DNA of 64,000 bases from Deltaproteobacteria bacterium (GTDB lineage: Bacteria > Desulfobacterota > Desulfomonilia > UBA1062). A program made the translations under genes and the position numbers. The stretch is taken from contig WFSG01000005.1 in the NCBI GenBank assembly GCA_015486075.1, forward strand, positions 124,001 through 188,000, read 5' to 3'. The stretch's first letter is position 1; each line of letters opens with the position of its first letter. Positions 10,396-18,321 of this stretch are shown here, one piece after another. Below the pieces are notes generated by a model. That model was not told the DNA's origin and ran no database searches. It was given only the letters and a program-made list of their open reading frames with translations.

Positions 10396-10425
10396 TTGAC
10401 CGTAGAGGGTTTTACTGTGTATATC
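10396..10425 (+). promoter_or_regulatory. Promoter TTGACC-N18-TATATC before the 10434 gene and pur operon
   Basis: A -35 TTGACC (10396-10401) and a -10 TATATC (10420-10425) with an 18-nt spacer. The expected start of transcription (~10432) falls two bases before the ATG at 10434, so the first gene would be read from a leaderless transcript. This is likely the promoter for the unknown gene and purH-purD-purE. Confidence 0.5.
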
Positions 10426-10433
10426 GTTTAACT

Positions 10434-11012
10434 ATGATACTATACGATTTAGAACAAGCAATTGGTGCTATAGAGGACAGCTTGGAAGAACTGGATAGGC
10501 TATTGGGGCTTACCATTAGTCCTGAAAAGGCGATCAAGTGGAAGGAAAAGACCCTGAGTACCCTTAGACTGATATTTGGGGATGCTTCGGGCTATGTAAA
10601 AGATTTTGAATCAATAGATTTACATACAAGGAATCTATCCCTTTTAGGCATGCATAACGAGGCGGATGATTACCGTTTTGGAATGGAAGACGCCAAGTCA
10701 TTTCTCATAGCGTTGATGGATGAGATAGAGTCTGAGTCTAGAAATACACCAGGGTTGATGGACGTGGAACAGGCGTTTGCCGAGATGAGGCATTACGTGT
10801 CCGAGTATGTCAAGGATCCCCTTATGAAGGATAAGCTTAGTTTCAGGATCACGCGCCTCAGACAGGGCATGCTAACAGGAGATATATCCACTGTAGAGGT
10901 GAAGGATCATATAAAATGGATAAGCGATCTCGATCCAGGCTTGTTTGAGCGCCTTGCACCCCTGCTTACGTGGTATTACCTTCGGAGCGGTAATTCCACC
11001 ATGGTCAGCTGA
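10434..11012 (+). CDS. Unknown helical protein preceding purH
   Basis: A 192-residue acidic protein that I do not recognise. It reads as almost entirely helical, with leucine-rich heptad-like stretches at the N-terminus (DLEQAIGAIEDSLEELDRLLG) and no signal peptide, membrane segment, cysteine pattern or catalytic motif. It lies 38 nt before purH in the same direction and may share its transcript. The ATG at 10434 lacks a ribosome site and sits at the predicted transcription start; an in-frame TTG at 10482 has GAGG 5-8 nt upstream and is an alternative start that would remove 16 residues. Codon use resembles its neighbours, so it looks like a real resident gene. Confidence 0.7.
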   Translation: MILYDLEQAIGAIEDSLEELDRLLGLTISPEKAIKWKEKTLSTLRLIFGDASGYVKDFESIDLHTRNLSLLGMHNEADDYRFGMEDAKSFLIALMDEIESESRNTPGLMDVEQAFAEMRHYVSEYVKDPLMKDKLSFRITRLRQGMLTGDISTVEVKDHIKWISDLDPGLFERLAPLLTWYYLRSGNSTMVS

Positions 11013-11050
11013 CCTAAACATATCTGGAAAAAGAAAGGAGATAGTATCCC

Positions 11051-12622
11051 ATGCCTAGGATTAAGAGGGCACTTGTAAGTGTAACAGACAAGGGTGGTGT
11101 GGTTGATTTTGTTAAGAGGCTTACAGGGTTTGAAGTGGAAATTCTGTCCACTGGTGGCACGGCCAGGATACTCAAAGAGAATGGGGTAGAGGTTCAAGAT
11201 GTCTCCGAATATACGGGTTTCCCCGAGATGATGAACGGTAGACTGAAAACTCTCCATCCAAAGATCCACGGTGGGCTTCTTGGCATAAGGGACGACGAGC
11301 AACACAGGGCTGCCATGGATGAGCATGGTATATTGCCTATAGACATGCTGGTGGTGAACCTCTACCAATTTGAAAACACAGTTGCCAGGGGTGCCAGCCT
11401 TGAAGAGGCTATTGAGAACATAGATATAGGTGGCCCGGCGATGATACGTGCGGCTTCCAAGAACTATCCCTATGTGACTGTGGTGACAGACCCAGCTGAT
11501 TATAGGATAGTGATAGAGGAAATGGAAAATTCCGGCGGAGAGATTTCAGAGAAGACCAATTTTAATCTGGCCCGCAAGGCCTTTTCATTAACTGCGCGAT
11601 ACGATGCTGCCATATCCAATTACCTTGGGTCCGTAGACATTGAAGAGAAGACATTCCCTCTTACGTACACAGTCCAGTTCCAGAGGCAACAGCTTTTAAG
11701 GTACGGTGAAAATCCTCACCAGAAGGCAGCTTTTTACAGGGATATAATTATTGACCAGCCCTCTATTGCGACCGCCAAACAGCTGTGGGGGAAGGAGCTT
11801 TCGCACAACAACATTATGGATAGTGACGCAGCACTGGATCTTGTAATGGAGTTTGATGACATTGCATGCGTTATACTCAAACACTCTAACCCATGCGGGG
11901 CCGCTTTATCAAAAGACTCCCTTGCAGATGCATATAGAAAAGCCCTTGCTGTTGATAGTGTTTCTGCCTTTGGGGGTATAGTAGGGGTAAACAGGGAGCT
12001 CGATGCCGAAACCGCAAGGGAGATATCAGGTATATTCACAGAAGTAGTGGTTGCCCCAGGCTATTCAGGGGAGGCCTTTGAGATATTGAAGCAGAAAAAG
12101 AACATAAGGCTTCTCGAGGTGCCGGGAATGACCGAGGGTAGGAAGGCGAAAAAACAGTGCTATTATTATAGGAGAGTGGTGGGAGGCCTACTTTTGCAGG
12201 AAAGGGATCTGGGATATGTTGACCTTGATAATGCAGAGGTGGTAACAAAGAGACCCCCTACCAGGGACGAAATGGATGCCCTTAAGTTTGCTTGGACCGT
12301 TGTTAAGTACGTCAAATCAAATGCAATAGTGTATGCAACCAAAAATCAACTGGTAGGCGTTGGTGCTGGCCAGATGAGCAGGGTGGATTCGTCCAGGATT
12401 GCCGTTATGAAAGCCGAGGACCAAGGCATATCAACCAAGGATTCAGTCGTGGCATCAGATGCATTTTTCCCTTTCAGGGATGGAGTGGACGAGGCGGCAA
12501 AGGCTGGTGCTACAGCCGTGGTTCAACCTGGGGGCTCTGTGAGGGATAAAGAGGTTATAGAAGCGGCTGATGAGCATGGCATGGCTATGGTATTTACCGG
12601 AATGCGACACTTCAGGCATTAA
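11051..12622 (+). CDS. purH: Bifunctional AICAR transformylase / IMP cyclohydrolase
   Basis: Carries out the last two steps of IMP synthesis. The N-terminal ~200 residues are the MGS-like cyclohydrolase ([33 protein letters not shown]); the rest is the AICAR transformylase with the catalytic Lys-His motif KHSNPCGAA and the C-terminal [11 protein letters not shown] and [13 protein letters not shown] segments. At 523 residues it is full length. An AAAGGAG about 10 nt before the ATG fixes the start. It begins a tight purH-purD-purE-tsaC run. Confidence 0.96.
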   Translation: MPRIKRALVSVTDKGGVVDFVKRLTGFEVEILSTGGTARILKENGVEVQDVSEYTGFPEMMNGRLKTLHPKIHGGLLGIRDDEQHRAAMDEHGILPIDMLVVNLYQFENTVARGASLEEAIENIDIGGPAMIRAASKNYPYVTVVTDPADYRIVIEEMENSGGEISEKTNFNLARKAFSLTARYDAAISNYLGSVDIEEKTFPLTYTVQFQRQQLLRYGENPHQKAAFYRDIIIDQPSIATAKQLWGKELSHNNIMDSDAALDLVMEFDDIACVILKHSNPCGAALSKDSLADAYRKALAVDSVSAFGGIVGVNRELDAETAREISGIFTEVVVAPGYSGEAFEILKQKKNIRLLEVPGMTEGRKAKKQCYYYRRVVGGLLLQERDLGYVDLDNAEVVTKRPPTRDEMDALKFAWTVVKYVKSNAIVYATKNQLVGVGAGQMSRVDSSRIAVMKAEDQGISTKDSVVASDAFFPFRDGVDEAAKAGATAVVQPGGSVRDKEVIEAADEHGMAMVFTGMRHFRH

Positions 12623-12634
12623 GGGAAGTGATCT

Positions 12635-13915
12635 ATGAAAGTCCTTGTTATTGGCTCTGGAGGCAGGGAACATGCCCTTTGTTGGAAGATCTCCCAGAGT
12701 ACACTGGTGGATGAAGTCTTTTGTGCGCCAGGCAATGATGGCATGCTGGAAGATGCCACGTGCATTGATATAAAACCGGGTGATGTGGAATACCTTGCAA
12801 GGTTTGCAAAGTCCAATAACATAGACCTTACCGTTGTTGGACCCGAAGCCCCGCTCGTAAGTGGTCTGGTTGATGTTTTTAGGGAAAATGGACTTAAGAT
12901 ATTTGGGCCTGATAGAAAGGCAGCCATACTCGAGGGTTCCAAGGCCTTTGCCAAGACCGTGATGCAGAGATACAATATCCCCACTGCTAGGTTTGCGATT
13001 TTCGATGATCCTGAACAGGCTAGAACGTACGTTTCAAATGTGCCTTATAAGGTTGTGGTAAAGGCAGATGGCCTTGCAGCTGGCAAGGGTGCAATTGTGA
13101 CTGACGGTGAATCTGAGGCATACAATGCAATCGATCGGATCATGGTGCAAAGGGAGTTCGGCGATGCAGGGGATAAAGTGGTTATTGAAGAGAGGCTTGG
13201 AGGGCAAGAGGCATCGTTCATAGCTATATCAGACGGTGAAAATATTCTGCCAATGGCATCGTCCCAGGATCACAAACCTGTATATGATGGAGACAAGGGT
13301 CCTAATACGGGCGGCATGGGTGCATATTCACCTACACCGGTTGTAGATGAAAGGGTGTATGCCATGGTCATGGAGGATGTGCTTTACCCCTTGGTAAGGG
13401 GCATGAAAGAAATAGGTGCCCCATACAGGGGTGTTATATACGCGGGACTCATGGTAGATACTAGGTTGCCAAAAGTGCTGGAGTTCAACGTGAGGATGGG
13501 TGATCCTGAAACGCAGCCACTCTTGATGAGACTTAAGAGTGATATTGTGCCGATTATGCTCGATGTGGCAAGTGGAGGCAGCATAAAAAACATGGTCCTT
13601 GATTGGGATACAAGGGCCGGTGTATGTGTTGTAATGGCTTCTGGTGGATATCCGGGTAGCTATGAGAAGGGCAAGGAGATAACAGGTATAGAAGAGGCAG
13701 AGAAGATAGATGGTGTCAAAGTCTTCTGCTCTGGCGTGGAAAGGCGAGGTAATACACTTCTTACCTCAGGGGGCAGAGTTCTTGGTGTCACTGCACTTGG
13801 GGAGGATATAAGGAGAGCTGTAGAAAAGGCGTACGATGCGGTAGGCAAGATCAGCTTTGATGCAGTTCATTTCAGGAAAGACATAGGCGAGAAGGCCCTT
13901 AAGAGGATGCCATGA
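12635..13915 (+). CDS. purD: Phosphoribosylamine-glycine ligase
   Basis: ATP-grasp ligase making GAR from phosphoribosylamine and glycine. The 426 residues start with the signature VLVIGSGGREHALCWK; ATP-grasp core motifs follow (VVKADGLAAGKGA, GEASF-type segment RLGGQEASFIA, and VLEFNVRMGDPETQ for the metal and phosphate site). It starts 12 nt after purH with AAGGGAAG upstream, and its stop overlaps purE (ATGA), so the three pur genes are translationally connected. Confidence 0.96.
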   Translation: MKVLVIGSGGREHALCWKISQSTLVDEVFCAPGNDGMLEDATCIDIKPGDVEYLARFAKSNNIDLTVVGPEAPLVSGLVDVFRENGLKIFGPDRKAAILEGSKAFAKTVMQRYNIPTARFAIFDDPEQARTYVSNVPYKVVVKADGLAAGKGAIVTDGESEAYNAIDRIMVQREFGDAGDKVVIEERLGGQEASFIAISDGENILPMASSQDHKPVYDGDKGPNTGGMGAYSPTPVVDERVYAMVMEDVLYPLVRGMKEIGAPYRGVIYAGLMVDTRLPKVLEFNVRMGDPETQPLLMRLKSDIVPIMLDVASGGSIKNMVLDWDTRAGVCVVMASGGYPGSYEKGKEITGIEEAEKIDGVKVFCSGVERRGNTLLTSGGRVLGVTALGEDIRRAVEKAYDAVGKISFDAVHFRKDIGEKALKRMP

Positions 13916-14418
13916 AGGTAGCCATAGTAATGGGCAGTATATCTGACCTTCCAGTAATGGAAGAAGCAGCAAGCATGTTGAGTAGGTTTGGTGTGGAGTA
14001 CGAAACGAGGGTGCTTTCAGCCCACAGGACCCCGGACGAGGTCGTAAGATTCAGCAAGAATGCCGCTGAACTAGGTTTCTCAGTCATTATTGCAGGCGCA
14101 GGCCTGTCTGCTCACTTGGCTGGAGTTATTGCGTCGTACACAAGTCTACCAGTTATTGGAGTGCCTATAGATGCCTCTACACTAGGAGGTATTGAGTCGC
14201 TCTTATCAACCGTGCAGATGCCACCTGGTGTGCCAGTGGCAACTGTTGGAATAGGCAAATCCGGGGCTACCAATGCCGCTCTATTGAGCATAGAACTCTT
14301 GGCCTTAAGTGACCTTTCCTTAAGAGAAAAGCTGGCAAAATACAGGGATGACATGGCCAAGAAGGTGATGGAAGCAGACAGCAAGATACACAAAGATAAA
14401 AATGATAGTAACCCCTGA
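13912..14418 (+). CDS. purE: N5-CAIR mutase / AIR carboxylase, class I-like
   Basis: Catalytic subunit of AIR carboxylation. The 168-residue protein has the conserved start VAIVMGSISDLPVMEEA, the histidine motif SAHRTPDEV, the glycine-rich IAGAGLSAHLAGVIA and VGIGKSGATNAALLS. Class I enzymes usually need the partner PurK to make N5-CAIR, and no purK is seen in this cluster; it may be elsewhere, or the enzyme may use CO2 directly. It overlaps purD by 4 nt and the next gene by 17 nt. The last ~15 residues are a lysine/aspartate-rich tail. Confidence 0.94.
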   Translation: MKVAIVMGSISDLPVMEEAASMLSRFGVEYETRVLSAHRTPDEVVRFSKNAAELGFSVIIAGAGLSAHLAGVIASYTSLPVIGVPIDASTLGGIESLLSTVQMPPGVPVATVGIGKSGATNAALLSIELLALSDLSLREKLAKYRDDMAKKVMEADSKIHKDKNDSNP

Positions 14419-14995
14419 TCTGTCTCTTGTCTTGGATTATGTAACTACTCAAAAAGGCTCTGTTGTCTGTTATCCTACCGAGACCTTTTATGCACTTGGA
14501 GCAGTATATGATGATGCAAAGGCCCTTGAGCGTATATGTAAGATAAAATCTAGGGCGAGAGACAAAGGCTTTATATTACTTGTCTCTGATTTAGTTATGG
14601 CTGAATCCATCGCGTACATGGATGAAATGAAAAGTACCCTTGTATCTAGGTTCTGGCCCGGGCCGCTTACCGTGATCCTGAAGGCAAAGGAAGGTCTGGA
14701 CCCAATGGTTGCCCCAGGTGGTAGGGTTGCCTTGAGGGTATCATCGCATCCCTTGGCCTTTGAACTTGTCAATGGCCTAGGTCCCATAACGTCGACCTCT
14801 GCAAACATAAGTGGCATGTCACCTGCCGTTGCGCTAAAAGACATACTCGAGGCACATCTGGACGTAGATGCAATACTTGATGGGGGTAAAACAGCAGGCG
14901 GTGCTCCTAGCACCATAGTTGACCTAACCAATTGGCCACCCGTATGCGTCAGGCAAGGTGCCATACCCTTTGACATGGTAAAAGATGCACTTTGA
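14402..14995 (+). CDS. tsaC: Threonylcarbamoyl-AMP synthase (Sua5/YrdC family)
   Basis: Makes threonylcarbamoyl-AMP from threonine, bicarbonate and ATP for the t6A37 modification of ANN-decoding tRNAs. The 197 residues fit the single-domain YrdC group: YPTETFYALGA for the substrate loop, KIKSRARDKGFILLV for the basic RNA/ATP surface, FWPGPLTVIL and SANISGMSPA. No C-terminal Sua5 domain is present. The ATG lies inside the purE end (17-nt overlap) with only a weak AAAGA upstream. TrmO, which methylates the same t6A base, is encoded at 47961-48758. Confidence 0.92.
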   Translation: MIVTPDLSLVLDYVTTQKGSVVCYPTETFYALGAVYDDAKALERICKIKSRARDKGFILLVSDLVMAESIAYMDEMKSTLVSRFWPGPLTVILKAKEGLDPMVAPGGRVALRVSSHPLAFELVNGLGPITSTSANISGMSPAVALKDILEAHLDVDAILDGGKTAGGAPSTIVDLTNWPPVCVRQGAIPFDMVKDAL

Positions 14996-15031
14996 GAACT
15001 TTGGGTCTCGTTATACAGGTATGCATTTTTA

Positions 15032-16720
15032 TTAGGTGCTATCGGTGTCGTTTTCCTTTAAATACTTTTTTATCTTTCTCCTGATATTCTCAGGTAGCTT
15101 TACCCCTAAAGAGTTCAGGCGAGACTCGTATTTTTTAAAGGATATCATGTGCGGGGACGTGGTAGTAAATATCTTTATATAGGACTGTATGCTTCCCTCT
15201 AGTTCTTTTCTGAACAGGATATCTTTGTTAAGTAGATCTTCTACAGGCGCAATAGCGCGATAATTTATGGGTCTGCATACCGACCGATATGCAACGAAAC
15301 GCTGCGTGGGTTCACACTCGAAGTTCTTTTCCCTGATGCTGTTTTCCACTAGATCAAGGTTGATACAGTCCATTATCTCAAACTCATATTTTGTACCCAG
15401 TATCTCGCGGATCATGTCCTGGGCCTTCTTGAAGTAGCTACATCTGTCAAACTCATCAGGGCAATTACTACTGGTTCCACATCTGACGTAGAGTACCATG
15501 TCTATGTCCGAGGTGCTTTGAGACAGGCCCATGTTAACGGATCCCATGATGTCCATAGCAATGTGGCCGTGTATTTTGTTTTCGAGTAGAAGGGCTACCT
15601 CTTCGAGCAGGTCAATCCTGTCCTCTGCCTCACGGGTCTGGAACATCATGAAGAAGTTTTTTATGTCATTGTATAGCTCAATCTCTGGAATATGAGGGTA
15701 TTCTTTACTCTCTTTGTCAAAGTTTTCCCTATTCTTGAGAGCATTATACCTCTCAGCATCTATTATGTCTTCTGCTATTTCGGCATCCTTTATGTAGTAG
15801 TCTGCTATGTCGTAGACGTTACCATTGCTTATCTTTCTAAAGATTACCTTTTTTACTCTAAGTCCATCTAGTTCTATCTGATAGAAAAAGCCTCCCTCGG
15901 ATACCTTTCCTGCTGGGGTCATGATCTCCCCGAAGTTGGATGGGTTGAGGTATACGGTATTGCCCTTTAGCTTGACACCCCAGGCATCGTGTGCATGGCC
16001 GGTGAGACATAGCAGCACATCATGGTTGTCGCAGTAGGTGCGAAGGGAAGGCGATCCAAAGGGGCCGCCGTAGGTGCCTTTGTCGAGTATCCCGTATGCA
16101 GGCTGGTGTGATACAATTATGAGCGGTTTTACAGCATGGAAAAACTGATACATCTCGTTGAGAGTGTCATCCGAGCCCATGCCCGCACCATACTTGACTA
16201 TATATTTCTGGGGAATACCGGGTGTCCACACGTCTGCCCCTCCATAACCTGCTATGCTGAGACCGGCAAGCTGGTACCACCTCAGGTGTAAGTCGTTATC
16301 GTTGAGTGATGTGTACTGGAGGTTCATGTCGTAATTTCCCGGCAGGCAGAATATCTCAGAGTTTTGCTTTGTTAATATTATATTCTTTAGCACCTTGTAC
16401 TTCTGCTGCATTACCCTGCGCGCCCTGATCGTGTATTGTTGATACTTGGAACCCTTGTCCTGTATTTCTTCAGGTGTTGTGGGTTTCTTGAGTAGCTCCT
16501 CTACGAAATCCTCTATAAGCATATGTTCCTTGCCCATCTTTCTCCTGAGACCGTGAAAATATGACTGGAGCTCGTGGTATCTTATGGATGTACCCATGTT
16601 GTAGAACGGCATGTCAATCAGGTCTCCGCCTATGATGTAGATGTCAGCGATGGTTCCGTATAGGAGTTTTTTGACCTTTTCAAAGTCGCCATGGATGTCT
16701 GTTGCATAAATGAGTCTCAT
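15032..16720 (-). CDS. Metallophosphoesterase fused to a pol-beta-type nucleotidyltransferase
   Basis: A 562-residue two-domain protein. The first ~300 residues are a calcineurin-like phosphoesterase with all metal motifs in order: ATDIHGD, IGGDLID, LPGNYD, SHQPAYG and LTGHAHDAWG. After a linker (about 310-375) comes a minimal nucleotidyltransferase core with GSVNMGLSQSTSDIDMVLYV (about 393-412), the GS and DxD pattern of the polymerase-beta superfamily. A C-terminal region with no match that I know completes it. The combination suggests making and breaking a phosphodiester or nucleotidyl modification, but substrate is unknown. The ATG at 16720 is preferred to the in-frame TTG at 16726; no ribosome site is visible and a TACTAT stands 8 nt upstream. 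Confidence 0.85.
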   Translation of the reverse strand: MRLIYATDIHGDFEKVKKLLYGTIADIYIIGGDLIDMPFYNMGTSIRYHELQSYFHGLRRKMGKEHMLIEDFVEELLKKPTTPEEIQDKGSKYQQYTIRARRVMQQKYKVLKNIILTKQNSEIFCLPGNYDMNLQYTSLNDNDLHLRWYQLAGLSIAGYGGADVWTPGIPQKYIVKYGAGMGSDDTLNEMYQFFHAVKPLIIVSHQPAYGILDKGTYGGPFGSPSLRTYCDNHDVLLCLTGHAHDAWGVKLKGNTVYLNPSNFGEIMTPAGKVSEGGFFYQIELDGLRVKKVIFRKISNGNVYDIADYYIKDAEIAEDIIDAERYNALKNRENFDKESKEYPHIPEIELYNDIKNFFMMFQTREAEDRIDLLEEVALLLENKIHGHIAMDIMGSVNMGLSQSTSDIDMVLYVRCGTSSNCPDEFDRCSYFKKAQDMIREILGTKYEFEIMDCINLDLVENSIREKNFECEPTQRFVAYRSVCRPINYRAIAPVEDLLNKDILFRKELEGSIQSYIKIFTTTSPHMISFKKYESRLNSLGVKLPENIRRKIKKYLKENDTDST

Positions 16721-16799
16721 TATCAAGAATAGTATCGGCTTTAATAAATAAACTATAAACCTTTTATCGAGTACTGGCCTCGTCCCAATGGACTTCTGT

Positions 16800-16818
16800 A
16801 ATCCAATGGAGTTGGATT
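16800..16818 (-). terminator. Hairpin after tRNA-Ala
   Basis: Perfect 7-bp stem AATCCAA/TTGGATT with a 5-nt loop starting 3 nt past the tRNA CCA end. No T-run follows, so it may be a processing or weak termination signal. Confidence 0.4.
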
Positions 16819-16820
16819 GT

Positions 16821-16895
16821 TGGTGGAGATGAGGGGATTTGAACCCCCGACCCCCGCGTTGCGAACGCGATGCTCTCCCGCTGAGCTACATCCCC
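16821..16895 (-). tRNA. tRNA-Ala (anticodon CGC)
   Basis: On the minus strand the cloverleaf folds cleanly: acceptor stem GGGGATG/CATCTCC, D arm GCTC/GAGC, anticodon stem TCGCG/CGCGG with loop TTCGCAA giving anticodon CGC, T arm GGGGG/CCCCT-type with TTCAAAT, discriminator A and an encoded CCA. The G3-T70 wobble in the acceptor stem is the alanine identity element. It reads GCG codons. A promoter stands 13 nt upstream. Confidence 0.96.
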
Positions 16896-16907
16896 TTTCT
16901 CTTCATG

Positions 16908-16936
16908 CCTATATGTGAGGTCCTTCCCAAGGTCAA
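16908..16936 (-). promoter_or_regulatory. Promoter TTGACC-N17-TATAGG for tRNA-Ala
   Basis: On the minus strand TTGACC (16931-16936) and TATAGG (16908-16913) have a 17-nt spacer. Expected initiation is at about 16901, giving a 5'-leader of roughly six bases before the mature tRNA. Confidence 0.6.
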
Positions 16937-16971
16937 GGGCTTTCTTGCGGTTCATGTCTCATACCATGATA

Positions 16972-18321
16972 CTATCCTATTGCATCACGGATGGCACTGG
17001 CAATCTGCTCGCAGTACCTCCTAGTAGTGTCTTGTTCTGGGCCTTCTACCATAACCCTGCACATGGGCTGTGTTCCGGAATATCTTACCAATACTCTACC
17101 TAGGCGTCCAAGCCGTTTTTCTACTTCATCTATGGCTTGTTTTACACTGGGTATGGTGATTAGGTCTGGCTTGGTTTTTACCGTGATATTTATGAGTTCC
17201 TGTGGGAAGATATCAACTATATTAGAGAGCTCTGATAAGGGTTTATTTCTTTTTAGCATACATTCTATAAGCTTTAGGGCAGTTATTATTCCATCACCCG
17301 TTGGGAGATGGTCAAGAAAAATCATGTGTCCCGAATCTTCACCTCCAAATACAGCACCTAGCCTTAGCATTTCCTCGAGCACGTAGCGATCTCCCACCTG
17401 GGTCACAACGTGTTTTATGCCAAGTCGCTCGCACGCAATATCAACGCCTAGGTTGCTCATAACTGTACTTACCAGTGTATTGTTCCTTAATGTGCCGTCC
17501 TTTTTCATCGTTTCTGCGCATATCATCATTATATGGTCACCCCTGAGAACAGCACCCTTTTCGTCCACTGCTATGAGCCTGTCGCCATCGCCGTCAAAGG
17601 CGAGTCCTATGTCTGAGCCAGTCTCTTTAACCCTCTCTGCGATGTCTTCCGGGTGCTGGGAACCACAATTGTCATTTATGTTAATCCCATCAGGTTGTGC
17701 ATGTATGAACTCTACTTCAGCACCGAGTTCACCAAAGATTTTTGGGGCAACCCTGAATGTTGCGCCGTTACTTAAGTCCATGACAACCTTGAGACCATCC
17801 ATGGAGAGTTCACTAGGGAATGCTTGCTTTAGAAAGACTATGTATCTTCCTATGGCATCGCTAATTCTGTAAGCCCTTCCCATGTCCTTTGCTCCAGGAA
17901 GAAGGCTCTCTAGATTATCCTTGAATATCAATTTTTCTATCTCTAGTTCGTCTTTGTCCGGTAGTTTTTGCCCCTTACTGGAGAAGATCTTTATGCCGTT
18001 ATCATGGAAGGGGTTGTGCGAGGCAGAGATCATGACGCCTGCATCTGCCCTCATGTCTGTGGTGAGGAACGCTATAGCAGGTGTTGGCAGAACTCCTGCT
18101 GCGTAGACATCGCCACCCATTGACGTGATACCTGCTTCTAGCGCGCTTTCGACCATGTATCCGGACAGACGTGTATCTTTACCCACGATAATCCGTGCAT
18201 GGTGCTTGTTTTTTCTGAAATAGATCGTTACTGCCTGGCCAACCTTTACTATTGTAGCAACATCCATAGGTTTACGGTTGACCTCGCCGCGTATGCCATC
18301 TGTCCCAAATATCTTTTTCAT
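16972..18321 (-). CDS. glmM: Phosphoglucosamine mutase
   Basis: Interconverts glucosamine-6-phosphate and glucosamine-1-phosphate on the way to UDP-GlcNAc, the precursor of peptidoglycan and lipid A. The 449 residues match GlmM: FGTDGIRGEVNRKPM at the N-terminus, the phosphoserine loop MISASHNPFHDNGIK, the metal site AFDGDGDRLIAVD, the sugar loop GGEDSGHMI and the phosphate-binding VRYSGTQPMCRVMVEG. The start overlaps the stop of the upstream beta-helix gene by four bases (ATGA), so the two are translationally coupled. Confidence 0.96.
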   Translation of the reverse strand: MKKIFGTDGIRGEVNRKPMDVATIVKVGQAVTIYFRKNKHHARIIVGKDTRLSGYMVESALEAGITSMGGDVYAAGVLPTPAIAFLTTDMRADAGVMISASHNPFHDNGIKIFSSKGQKLPDKDELEIEKLIFKDNLESLLPGAKDMGRAYRISDAIGRYIVFLKQAFPSELSMDGLKVVMDLSNGATFRVAPKIFGELGAEVEFIHAQPDGININDNCGSQHPEDIAERVKETGSDIGLAFDGDGDRLIAVDEKGAVLRGDHIMMICAETMKKDGTLRNNTLVSTVMSNLGVDIACERLGIKHVVTQVGDRYVLEEMLRLGAVFGGEDSGHMIFLDHLPTGDGIITALKLIECMLKRNKPLSELSNIVDIFPQELINITVKTKPDLITIPSVKQAIDEVEKRLGRLGRVLVRYSGTQPMCRVMVEGPEQDTTRRYCEQIASAIRDAIG

